64,000 nt of DNA from positions 15,438,001-15,502,000 of the forward strand of contig CM041465.1 of the NCBI GenBank assembly GCA_023213395.1, read 5' to 3'. Source of the DNA: Cycas panzhihuaensis (lineage: Eukaryota; Cycadophyta). Shown here piece by piece: positions 53,986-63,822 of this stretch (position 1 is the first letter of the stretch; each line of letters starts with the position of its first letter). The notes under the pieces were generated by a model, which was not told where the DNA came from, searched no databases, and worked only from the letters and a program-made list of their open reading frames with translations. Position numbers and translations under genes: made by a program.

Positions 53986-55190
53986 CATCATCAGACTGGG
54001 TTATGGACACAGGAGCTACCCAGCACATGACTTGTCACCGGGACTTCTTTTAGGATTTTGATTCAGAGGTCATCGGAGTAGTACACATGGCCGATAAGTC
54101 GACACAACTTGTTCAAGGCATGGGCTCTATATGCACAAGCTCCCAGCCGCCTAATTTTACTTTAAAAGATGTCTTGTATATTCCCCATCTCAAACAAAAC
54201 CTTCGTCGTTATCCACACTTGTCTCCGTGGATTCACGAGTGTCACTGCTAATGATCAAGTTCTTAGTGTTATTCACCCTCCTTCATGTTCTGTGGTAATG
54301 ACTGGGAAACTTGAAGGTAAGCTATTTAGACTGACTGGAACCACATTGTCTTCTTAGCATACCAAGTTGTTGCCCCATCATGTCATGGAAGAACTTGCAT
54401 ATAATGTCACATTGACTCATTCAAGTCCTAGAAGCTCTTTGGCATGCTCGCATGGGGCATGTCAAACTTGATCGGCTTAAGGAAATCTCTCATTCTACTC
54501 CAGGTCTGCCCAGATTTTCCTCTAAGTCATTCAAATGTGAAGCTTGCATTATTGCCAAATCCCACAGACATCCATTTTCCCAGAGTCAATGGAAAGCCAG
54601 TCAACCTCTTGAATTAGTACACTCAGACATCTGTGGGCCTATGCCTATCCCTTCTCTCACAGGGAAGAGGTACTATATTACATTTATTGATGACTTCACT
54701 CGGAAGGTATGGGTGACCTTTCTCAAATCAAAAGATGAAGCGTTCACAGTATTCAAGGCATTCAAGGCTCTCATAGAGAAGGAATCTGGATATCAACTGA
54801 AGTGTCTCAGGACTGACAATGGTGGCGAATACACTTCAAATGAATTTGAAGACTTCTTGTGTCAGCAGGGGATCAAGCATCAAACAACTATTACAGGTAC
54901 CCCTCAGTAGAATGGAGTTGCTGAAAGGGCTAATAGAACCATAATGAATATGGCACGGGCTATGCTTGTCTTCAAGAATGTGCCTGCATATCTTTGGGCC
55001 GAAGTTATTTGTACTGCAATCTATTGCATGAACAACATAAGTCCATCAAAGCTCGGCCCGTCTCCAAATGAACGATGGACTGGAAGGACCCCTCACACCA
55101 TCACTTCAAAATTTTTGGCTCTACTTGTTATGCTCACATTCTTGATGAGCATAGAAATAAGCTCCAACCGCGAGCTTTAAAGGGCATCGT
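53986..55190 (+). pseudogene. pol: E protease and integrase
   Basis: Protease box WVMDTGATQHMTCH is intact (Asp codon 54006-54008). An in-frame TAG at 54051-54053 follows 45 bases later, exactly as in L. After frame changes, 54452-54910 holds the zinc domain (GHVKLDRLKEI, CEACIIAKSH) and integrase core: LVHSDICGPMP (first Asp, about 54617), RTDNGGEYTSNEF (second Asp, about 54810). TAG at 54908 replaces Gln in TPQ-stop-NGVAERANRT (Glu). The C-terminal region 54944-55190 is frame-shifted near 55110. All catalytic residues are present. Confidence 0.9.
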
Positions 55191-56530
55191 TGTTGGGTAC
55201 CCCATGAACAAGAAAGGGTACAAGGTCTTCATTCCAACACTAAAGAAGATCATTATCACTAGAGATGTGGTGTTTGCGGAGGAAGAGGATCAACTACTTC
55301 AACTTGATTCTAAAGCACCATCTTATAGATACAACGATGTCCAGGAATATGATGTACAGATTCCAACATTTGGGGGAGGAGACACTGAAGAAATACTCAA
55401 AATTTTGGAATCTGACAATCGAGCCCTGGAGGACACTATCCTTGACTCAGATCCTGTGCCAATGTGCGCCAACCCAGCGCCATCTTGGGAGAATAGCCAG
55501 GAATCACCACGTCAAGCATCAAAAGGAAAAGGAGTTGCAGAAGAACCACCTTCACCACCTTCAGTTGTAGGGCTGTCTTCTCCAACAATGTCATCAACCT
55601 CCGAACCATACATCTCCCATGATCCTTTTCAGGATCAAAATGAAGACTAGGATGTTGTGAAAATGAAAACCTCATTCCTAACCAAAGGTTTTCGAGAAGC
55701 CTACCAATTGCACAAAGACTTGAGATCTGATGAGGTAGGCAAAACTGGCACTCGAAGTGGTGCCTACAGAGCAAGGGAGCAAACATCACTTCCCATAGAG
55801 CTTGAACCAGCAAAACTACACCTTGCTTCAAATGACGAGCCTCTATCATACCAAGAAGCTGTGAAACACAGTTTGGAGAAATGCCATGAATGAGGAATAC
55901 CAATCCTTGATCAAGAACGGTACATGGGAGCTCGTTGATCTGCCTTTGGGAAGAAAGGTAGTCAGAAACAAATGGGTGTTCAAAAATGAATACAGATCAG
56001 ATAGCACCCTTGAAAAACACAAGGCGAGGTTGGTCACAAAAGGATTCACCTAAAGGGAAGGCATCGACTACATAGAAGTCTTCGCACCAACTACCAAATG
56101 GCCCACAATTAGAGCACTTGTGGCCTTGGCTGCTCAACAGGGTTGGAAAATCCACCAATTCGATGTGAAAACTGCTTTTCTCAATGGAGATTTGGAAGAA
56201 GAAATCTACATGACACAGCCTGAAGGCTTTGAGATAGCAAGACAGGAGCAGAAAGTGTGTAGACTGAAAAAGTCATTATATGGCCTAAAACAAGCCCCTC
56301 GCGCTTGGTTCACCAAGTTGTCCAACAAAATGAGACAACTTGGATATGAGGTATGTGACTATCAAGACGTTGATGCAACTTTGTTTATTAAGAGAGAAAA
56401 AGGCAAAGTCACATATCTCCTGATCTTTGTGGACGACATGCTGATAACTGGAAATAGTGAGCAGGATATCAGCAAATTAAAGATGGACTTGTCAAAATCC
56501 TTCGAAGCTCGACCTCGGACTAATGAGATA
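55191..56530 (+). pseudogene. pol: E linker and reverse transcriptase
   Basis: 55075-55650 finishes integrase (FGSTCYAHILDEHRNKL, VGYPMNKKGYKVF, TRDVVFAEE) and a long acidic/Pro-Ser linker. RT begins near 55900 after a frameshift (WELVDLPLGRKVVRNKWVF), has a TAA at 56051 within KGFT-stop-REGID, and then 56120-56545 is open: [39 protein letters not shown], intact FVDDMLITGNS (about 56428). A frameshift near 56515 separates it from RNase H. Confidence 0.9.
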
Positions 56531-57365
56531 TTACTTGGGAATTGAGGTAACTCAATGCAATGGAAAAATCTTTCTCTCCCAAGGAAAATATATCAACGAT
56601 CTTCTAATCAAGTTCGGATTAGAAGATGCGGAGCGTAATGTATACTCAATGGAGCCTAATGCCAAACTTTCCGATGAAGACACTCGAGAGGCGGACGCAA
56701 CACTCTATCAGCAACTTGTAGGTAGCCTCATTTATGTTACCAACACAAGGCGGATATTGCCCATGCCGTTGGCATTCTTGCCCGTCACATGACAACTCCA
56801 AAGCAGAACCATTGGCAAGCAGCAATACGAGTGTTGAAGTACCTAAAGACGACCAACAAACTTGGTTTGTTGTATGAGCACAACAATGATTTCAGACTTA
56901 CAGCATACACAGACTCGGATTTTGCCGGTGACAAAAATACAGGAAGATCAATGTCCGGGTACATCATATTTCTTGGAACAACTCCAATTTCATGGCGGTC
57001 AAGGTGGCAGAAAATCACTGCAGATTCTACTGCTGAAGTCGAATGCATAGCTGCTTCTGAGACTAGCAAGGAGGTGATATGGCTTCGCAAATTATTACAT
57101 ACTTTGGATATCACCCAGACAGGTCCAACGAGCTTACATGTGGACAATCAGTTAGCAATCCACATGGCCAAGAATCCTGTTTTTCATGATCGTACAAAGC
57201 ACATTAGTACAAAAGTCCATAGGATCCGGAGGCGGTCCATGACTACAATACAATTGGAACAACGCCCCCAATGGATCAAGTGGTGATATCTTCACCAAAC
57301 CGGCGCAAAGGGTGAAGTTTGAAACGATTCGACAACAGCTCGGCCTTAGGGCCTCCATCTCCAAT
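56523..57365 (+). pseudogene. pol: E connection domain and RNase H
   Basis: 56523-56792 reads RYYLGIEVTQCNGKIFLSQ and YQQLVGSLIYVTNTRR. 56789-57286 carries RNase H: HWQAAIRVLKYLKTT, TAYTDSDFAGDKNTGRSMSGY (catalytic DSDFAGD), SWRSRWQKITADSTAEVE, HVDNQLAIHMAKNPVFHDRTKHI. Shifts lie near 56765 and 57230; the end (GDIFTKPAQRVKF-type) is readable to about 57330. Confidence 0.9.
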
Positions 57366-57814
57366 TGATTGAAGGAGATGGTACACAGGACCAGCATACT
57401 CTATCCCATTCGTGAAAACCCCTTGTGGGCGCGGAAGGATTAGAGTAAGTCTTTGCTCTCTCCCATTCGTGAAAACCCCTCATGGGCGCGAAAGGAGTTG
57501 GGTTGTACTTGTTTCGAAAATCAGAACCTATGAAAACCTGAAAGGGCATGGGGGATGACGAAATGGTATATGGAGACTCAGCAGATTGAAGCTGCACAAC
57601 CAACTTGTACTGCTTGGCTATCTGGCTACACTTAAAGAGCCGTCTGAGCCACTTCATAGAATAGGAAGTCAAGTCCGTGGGTTTTTATTCCCCCGAGGGT
57701 TTTCCCACAAAAGTGTCTTGTAGGTTGTAGAATTTTTTTTTCTCAATGTAATAATGAGGTTATAATGAAGACCTCATAGATTAGAATAGGATAAAGTAAA
57801 ATGACCTTCTGCCA
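57366..57814 (+). repeat. E 3' non-coding region with short direct repeats
   Basis: About 450 bases between RNase H and polypurine tract. The unit CCCATTCGTGAAAACCCC, then TGGGCGCG and AAGG, occurs at 57405-57437 and 57462-57495, with a degraded third copy near 57530-57555. No coding frame. Confidence 0.75.
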
Positions 57815-57815
57815 T

Positions 57816-58194
57816 TAAGGGGGGGATTATGACGATGTTAATGTCACATGGTCATTTCATGAAGTTAGAATTAGATAAAGTCACTTTTATGTTTATAACT
57901 TTAGGATAAGGTGACTATGCCTAAGTCACTTAAGTGAAATGACATAAAGTTCATTTCATTGTAATTTCATGTAATCTCATTTGAATGTCATTGGGAGGGA
58001 AAACTCAAATTCCAAACCCTAATGAGCATCCTCATTATATAAGCTGAAATTACATGGAGAGTGAATATATTCTACACTTCTCCTCTTTGAGCTCAAGCTA
58101 TTAGCATTCTCTTGTTGAGTACATTGTGCTTGTCTCCACTATTTGCCATTGTGTAGTGTTAGTGCACTAGATCCCTAGATCCATTCCCTCAACA
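57816..58194 (+). repeat. E polypurine tract and 3' LTR (LTR 57830-58194)
   Basis: The tract AAGGGGGGGA (57817-57826) precedes TGACGATGTTAATG. The LTR is 365 bp, ends CCCTCAACA, and is nearly identical to 41924-42288. Palindrome TCACTTAAGTGA at 57926-57937. Confidence 0.95.
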
Positions 58195-58291
58195 TCATGT
58201 ATAAATATATACTTAAGTCTATCACAATGAAGTAGAGTGCTCATTATTTTTTCATCAAGTGATTGCTTCTCTTGGATTCTCTGATTTAACA
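58195..58291 (+). repeat. D 3' LTR, right part
   Basis: Begins with TSD copy TCATG (58195-58199) and continues TATAAATATATAC ... GATTTAACA, matching the second half of 7729-7967. Confidence 0.9.
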
Positions 58292-59043
58292 ACTACTTTC
58301 AATGCCAACAGAAGTTGGGTTGGAATTATTTAAGTTTGAGGAATCTAAATCAGTTGATCCTACACTTTATAGGGTATTGATTTGGAGCCTTATTTACTTA
58401 AATTCAACTTGACTAGACATTATGTATGCAATTAGTGTGGTTTCTAGGTTTATGTATGAGCCTAAGGTTAAACATAGGTAGGCAGCCAAAAGGATTATTA
58501 GGTATCTCAGAGAAACTATTGGGTATGTCTACATTATAAGTCATTAGGGGATTACAGGTTGATTGGTTATACAGACTTAGACTGGGCAAGGTGGGTAGAT
58601 GATATGAAATCTACTTTAGATTATGCATTTAGTTTGGGTTCAATAATAGTAGTATGGAGTTCAAAAAAGTAGACAACAATATCTCTCTCAATTGCAGAAG
58701 TAGAGTACAAAGTAGTTGTAGTAGGAGTTTGTGAGGCAATTCGGCTTTGGAGATTGTTTCAGGATTTTACTGGAGGAACAGATTGGTCTTACGTAGTTGT
58801 TTTGTGATAACCAAGGTATAATCCAGATGATTAAAAATTTAGTGTTTCATGGCAGGACAAAGCGTATTGAAACACAACGCCGCTTTATCAAAGAGCTAGT
58901 GCAACAAGGTGAATTGGAGTTGGTCTATTATAGCATAGAGGATCAGGTAGCAGACATCTTCACAAAGGCACTTGGCAAAATAAAGTTCATTAAATTCAGA
59001 GATAAGCTTGGAGTCTCCCCAAATGGGCATTATAGGGAAGAAA
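58292..59043 (+). pseudogene. pol: C RT end and RNase H (after D), degenerate
   Basis: Picks up after the D TSD: a damaged stretch, then IRYLRETIG, YRLIGYTDLDWARW (RNase H DLDW, about 58575), DYAFSLGSIIVVWSSKK, LSIAEVEYKVVVVGVCEAIRLW. 58797-59054 then gives CDNQGIIQMIKNLVFHGRTKRIETQ and ADIFTKALGKIKFIKFRDKLG. Many stops lie in the first 250 bases. The purine-rich TATAGGGAAGAAA (59031-59043) is the likely polypurine tract. Confidence 0.86.
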
Positions 59044-59279
59044 TGTTGGGATAATGTCTACATTGGGGCAATAACCTATATCTTGAGGAAATATCTTGAG
59101 GCAGCTCATTGTCAGACGTTTGTTAATTGTAGGTGACAACAGACCTTGAGAGGTGTGCCAAACCCTCTCAATTCCACCTATGTTTGCATGGGGTCTAAAG
59201 ATCTTGGTGTTCATAAACACCACCTCCCTCACGGATTCTTGTTGCTTTTTTCTTGCACGTCATCTTGTTGTCTCTCCCA
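59044..59279 (+). repeat. C 3' LTR (about 236 bp)
   Basis: TGTTGGGATAATG ... TCTCTCCCA, with the hairpin GGTGTT/AACACC at 59216-59231 also found in both LTRs of K. The right end is inferred from where N integrase coding starts (59280-59284) and could be off by several bases. Confidence 0.75.
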
Positions 59280-60089
59280 ACCTTCACTGTATGCCTTGGA
59301 TTTATTGTTGTACCCTACAAAGATGCATTTAATGCTTTTATCATCTAGTTTTGTTCTCTTTTGAGTGGAAACATATACATAAGCTATACTCACAAAAACC
59401 CTAAGACGACTTATATCAAGTTTCTTATTTGTCCATTTTTTTCTAGAGTGATATTTTTTAGAACCTAAGTAGGACTTCTATTTATGATATAAGCTGTGTA
59501 TTCACTTCAGCCCAATATATATTGGATACATTTTTCCCTTTTGTCATACACCTGGCCATTTTAGTTATGGTTCTATTTGTTCTGTTTGTTACTTCATTTG
59601 ACTGTGGTGTGTAAAGAGTAGTAAGTTGTCTACGAATACCATGCAATTTGTGGAAGTGAAAGAATTCATTCGAAGCATACTTCCCTCCACTATCTGTTAT
59701 GAGGGTTTTGATCTTATAATCGCTTTCTAACTTAATTTGAGCTTTGAATTATTTAAAAATTCAAATTTACTAAAAATGAAGTAAACCCACATTTTTTTTG
59801 TATAGTCATCAACAAAAATGAGAAAGTACGTGCTTTCACTGATAGAATTTGGAGTAATTGGTCCACAAATATCGTTTTGGATTAGCTCCAATTTTTTTTG
59901 TGACCTCCATGCACTTTCTTGAAATTGTGATCTGTGGTGTTTTCTCAAGATACAACTCTTACAAGTAGATGAGTTAAATGAGATTTCGGGTAGACTTTTC
60001 ACCATATTCAACTTCTTTAGCATTTCCAATCTAAAGTTTGCAATATGACCATACCTTAAATGCCATATTTCATTATTTGTGCTATGAAC
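59280..60089 (-). pseudogene. pol: Element N: copia integrase fragment
   Basis: Minus strand, right to left: zinc-domain NMVKSLPEISFNSSTCKSC and LRKHHRSQF (60010-59940), LIQNDICGPITPN (first Asp, about 59885), YFLIFVDDYTKKMWVYF. The second Asp and Glu regions are in other frames (59700-59560). RLRVFVSIAYVYVSTQKRTKLDDKSIKCIFVGYNNKSKAY runs to about 59290. The right boundary is the L LTR at 60090 and the left boundary is the C LTR. The simplest reading is that C and L both inserted into N, and that the rest of N lies outside the window. Confidence 0.82.
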
Positions 60090-60448
60090 TGAAAGAGATT
60101 AATGTTATAAGGTCATTTAGATAGATTATTTAGATAAAGTGACTTTACTTTATCTAAAGTAACTTAAACAAAAGTTAAATTACATCACTTAAGTGAAATG
60201 CACATTAGGTGCATTCAGATGTGATTTCATTGTAATTTCATGTGCATGTAATTAGGCGAGAAAATTTTAACCCTAATGCACTCAATTATAAAAGATGAGA
60301 TTTCCTGGAGGGTGACATATAATTCTCACCTCTTATTCTTGAACTCTCCTTTGGTTCTTCAATTGTTGCTCTCATTTCTTTTTGTCTCCATTGATTTGCC
60401 AATGTTGTAGCGTTTGTGATGAGACACTAGATCCCATCTTCCCTTTCA
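60090..60448 (+). repeat. L 5' LTR (about 359 bp)
   Basis: From TGAAAGAGATTAATG to TTCCCTTTCA, homologous to the LTR of E (GGTCATTT near the start; CACTAGATCCC near the end). Palindrome TCACTTAAGTGA at 60185-60196. The left end is placed by alignment with E. Confidence 0.82.
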
Positions 60449-60450
60449 TG

Positions 60451-60462
60451 TGGTATCAGAGC
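60451..60462 (+). promoter_or_regulatory. L primer-binding site
   Basis: TGGTATCAGAGC two bases after the LTR, with the same spacing as E. Confidence 0.95.
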
Positions 60463-62459
60463 GAAGGTTATCTCATTTTCATTGCACTAGCAAGGAGACC
60501 ATTTCCTCTTCTCCACAATCCATGTGGAGCATTGAGAGTGAAAATATTATTTTATTTTGAGAGCTATTTCATTTTTGTAAAATATTATCTTGTAAATATT
60601 TGTGTACTCTCTTCTTGTTGCAGGTTTTCAAGAGGATCGAAAGAGGATTTAGTTTTCTGGCTTCCAATCCCCTCAAGTTGCTATTTTGTAGTAATTTCTC
60701 TAGTTTCTAAGGGGAAACTCTAGCAAACATTTTGTTAAAGTTTAGAGCCAGTCAAAGAGGTGATATTTCGAGTTAACAAAGGAGCAGATCGACTAGTTAT
60801 AGTCTACAAGAAATTGTTCGTATAGCAATTGTATGGACCGTACAACTGTCCATACAGTGTATAGCCCAAAAAATTCAAACTTGTCGAATCGAGCTCAAAA
60901 TTTATAGGAAGGGCCGCCTTAGCCTCCCGATCAACTTTCTCTTCTAGTTCAACTTCGGATTTGGCCCGAAACACCAGAAATCAGGGAAAAATAGTTGCAA
61001 TCCACCAAAAGTGTTTTTCTCAGATCTTTGTCAGATTTGTGAGTTTTAGCTAGTGAAACCACATGGATCTGTAGCATTTTTTCCAATCTATCCATTGGGA
61101 CCAATTTTATCGAATTCTGTCGCTCGGTTTGAAAGATACAAGCACTTTTTCGTTTGGAGGAGTATGTCGGTTGTGCCCTAAAATCAATGTTTTTTTTTTT
61201 TTTTTCTTTTGAATTTTTTTTGAAATTTTTTGCAGATCTAACTTTAGATTCGAGCAGTGCAGGTTCCAATCTACATTTTGGGAAATTTTCATTTTTTTTC
61301 TTTAAAAAAGATTTTTTTTTTTTTTTAAAAGCATTTTCAAAAATTCAAAAGTTCAAAAGGAGGAAAATTTATATAAGTATTGGGTCACCTGGATCAGAGC
61401 AAAATCCGGTGCACATACTTCATATTTTTGCATGATTTTTTAGCACATAAAAGCACATCAAAAGGCAAGCAAAAAGGCACATTAAAAAACAAACACTTCA
61501 AGCATTTTACAAACAAGTTTTAGTTTAAATTTTTAGCATATCGAGAACATTTTTACATGTTCCCTTAAAATGAACACATCTTGATTGATCATTTCATTAG
61601 CTTGTACCTATTTGCACCTCGCCAGGGTTGAGATACCCTGGTTGGTAGAATTTTGTGCTGTAAAGAAGGTGTGGGTCTCAAGTTAGGTCTAGACATAATT
61701 GGAACAGTGGTGGGGCGATTGGTTAGTCATACCAACGGGTTTCAATCAGGGACTATCCTGATAACCATTTGGGAAAATTAAAACTTAATGCAAGATTAAA
61801 ATGAACCCGATCCAATATCCGTCATAGCCGTGGGTATGCAATACTGCTTGACTCTTTAGAGGAGGTATATCGTTGCTCATTAGTGAATTGGATAAGGACT
61901 TGGAGTACCTGGGTTCTGGTACGACTTGGATTTCATCACCAAGCATAGTTGCGGTGTTGTGGGTGAAGGCTATCCTTAATTCAATTAGAAGCCTTAGGCA
62001 TCCTTGATTACATTTGGGCTTAACCTTAGCTACATCTTACAAGTGTGAGGTTAGTGGTATGATCACACATCCCACCTTTTTGGACTTTAGTTGTGTGCAC
62101 CATTAAATGCCAGTCTCATTTGGCCATACCTTTTACATAGGTGATCACCACTTATCATTTTTCACAATGATCCAATTGTAAACTCTTTATCACAAATCCC
62201 TATTGCGTTAGGTGAAATTAGCCACAAGTGTTAGTGGCCTTGTAGTGCTTTGCATTCTCATCATTCAGTGCCTCATTCAAAATTCCCTGCTCCATCAGAT
62301 GTCATTTCCATAGGTGTTCATGGCCCATTTTCACATAAGTGCTTTTCAAAATTTTGCTGCGTCAGGCTAATTTGTCACAAGTATTGGTGACATTTTGTAA
62401 ATAAATTCTCATTCTCTTCTGCTATTCTGCTTCATCCAAATTATTCTCAATCAGACATC
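60463..62459 (+). other. L untranslated leader
   Basis: Perfect 8-bp inverted repeat GTATGGAC / GTCCATAC (60831-60838, 60848-60855), followed by the shared leader block (60893-60950). T-rich tracts lie at 61190-61330 and the second primer-like site CTGGATCAGAGCAA at 61390-61403. The block conserved with E starts at 61612. No coding recognised. Confidence 0.75.
61622..61641 (+). promoter_or_regulatory. Conserved leader hairpin in L
   Basis: Perfect 7-bp stem CCAGGGT / ACCCTGG, loop TGAGAT, followed by TTGG. Counterpart of E 52155-52176 with two compensated base pairs. Confidence 0.65.
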
Positions 62460-63430
62460 ATGTTGTCCCAATTCAAATAGAATGTTAATTGTATTCTCAA
62501 AGAAAAGGAAAAGTAGGATATGTAGTTCACAAGTGTTAAAAATGCTGCCAAATATGAGGGACTTCGGCGAGATCGCCCAGAACTCACACCAATTGTTCCT
62601 ACCACTGCAACAACAATCACTTCTCGAGGAACACCTCTGACAACTCCTATTGATGCTATAGCCAAACGACGATGGGAATTAGATCATGACAAAATCCGTG
62701 CTGAGATTTTGTTTGTTATAAACTACTCCTTGCACAACTTGATTGATGAAGCAGTACATGGTACCGCTTGGAAGGTCCTTGAAGTTTTTAAGAAGAACTT
62801 TGATACAAAATCAGACCTTGTATTTGTTCATCTAGTGTTGAAGATGAACAAGCTAAAGATATAGAAGGGGTGCATAACATAGACAGTCAACATCCTTCAA
62901 CCCATAAAACAAGCCAAAGATAATGACTTCAAAACCCAATGCATTACTTGGGCCTTTTTAATTCAATTGTGTCTCCATGTTCCAGATTACAGGAATCTGC
63001 TTGGCAATCTTCAGTCCAACGACATACTAAAGACCTTGAATTTCGAAGCACTTGCTGACAAGTTTATTGAATTTGACAAAACCTTTGATACAAACTTCGC
63101 CTCATTAGATTCCACTCCAGATGCAACGTTGAAAGTTAATGAAGAAGTTTGTTACACCAAAAATCAAGGTTCCTCCCATGGTAGAGGCAATCCTCGTGAT
63201 ATAGGAAGAGGTAGATCACGAGGACAACGTCCTCAAGGACAATAGGATCCCCAGACTCATAAAAAAATATGTCAAAACCATAGTCAAAATGATTACTCTG
63301 GACAAAGATTTGGTAATCAGAGATAATCCAACTAGCCTAGTACTTCTCAGGGCATTGAAAATCAAACTATAACGTGGTAGAGGTGTAACAAAAAAGGACA
63401 CCTTGCTAAGTTTTACAGAACTTCAGTTCA
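62460..63430 (+). pseudogene. gag: L gag
   Basis: ATG 62460-62462. Early TAG stops (after SQFK and EKEK), then NAAKYEGLRRDRPELTPI, WELDHDKIRAEILFVINYSLHNLID, WKVLEVFKKNFDTKSDLVFVHLVLKMNK. TAGs follow where E has Gln or another residue. From 62967: LNFEALADKFIEFDKTFDTNF, a Gly/Arg-rich tail, TAG at 63243, TAA at 63324, and a broken knuckle (first Cys to Trp, TAG for Gln, last Cys to Tyr) before GHLAK. One frame carries most of it, so nonsense changes dominate over frameshifts. Confidence 0.86.
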
Positions 63431-63822
63431 CAAGTTGCCACATCATCAACAACACCATGGAGCTCACAATGTTGATGACACTTGTCAAGACATCTTTGGT
63501 GGAGCTCAATTTGGACAAACACACATGGAAAGGACTAGGGTGTCCTCATCACACAATGCTAATGAACAATCTACTAAGTATTTTGAGGCTCATTGTGGAT
63601 ACACTACTTGTGAATTAAGTTCACCCATGCCTCTGCCATCGACAGTCACTAATAACATCGCCTCAAATGCTTCAACATGGATCATGGACACTGGTGCGAC
63701 ACAACACATGTCATGCCACCACCACTTTTTCTAGGACTTCAACTCTGAAGCACGTGGTGTTGTACATATGGTCGATAAATGATGTCAACCGGTTGAAAGA
63801 ATTGGTTCAATGCGCTTGAAAT
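63431..63822 (+). pseudogene. pol: L protease N-terminal part
   Basis: A Gln/His-rich link (HHQQHHGAHNVDD) then protease box WIMDTGATQHMSCH, intact (Asp codon 63687-63689). In-frame TAG at 63732-63734, the same place as in E. VVHMVDK ends in a further TGA, and coding is cut at 63822 by O. Confidence 0.87.

Larger units (their letters stand above)
41924..58194 (+). mobile_element. Element E: recent copia insertion into the LTR of D, carrying K
   Basis: LTRs of 365 bp each that differ, on my reading, at only two positions. Without K its length is about 7.8 kb: 2.1-kb leader, gag, protease, integrase, RT, RNase H, a 460-bp 3' non-coding region and a polypurine tract. Despite the young LTRs, the coding region has more than a dozen stops and frameshifts. 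It belongs to the same family as L. Confidence 0.94.
7729..58291 (+). mobile_element. Element D: copia element carrying H, I, G, J, M, E and K
   Basis: 5' LTR at 7729-7967, and a 3' LTR split into 41774-41923 and 58195-58291 by E. Internal coding runs from 9065 to 11402 and resumes at 40005, the gap being element H with TSD GATAT. Its own length without nested DNA is about 5.7 kb. The LTR halves differ at about 24 of 240 positions by hand count (about 10%), so it is among the oldest dateable insertions here. Confidence 0.9.
6049..59279 (+). mobile_element. Element C: copia element, host of B and D
   Basis: The left piece (6049-7728) carries integrase and most of RT. The right piece (58292-59043) resumes in RT and gives RNase H, followed by a 3' LTR at 59044-59279. 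The break is exactly at the ends of D, with TSD GCTAC (7724-7728) and ACTAC (58292-58296, one mismatch). The 5' half of C is left of the window because B is inserted in its integrase. The LTR start (TGTTGGGATAATG) matches that of K, so C and K are one family. Confidence 0.85.
60090..63822 (+). mobile_element. Element L: copia element of the E family, 3' part beyond O
   Basis: 5' LTR, primer site, 2-kb leader, gag and start of protease, then interrupted at 63822 by the LTR of O. LTR, leader, gag and protease align with E throughout. Both have frequent stops, several at the same positions. Confidence 0.9.
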
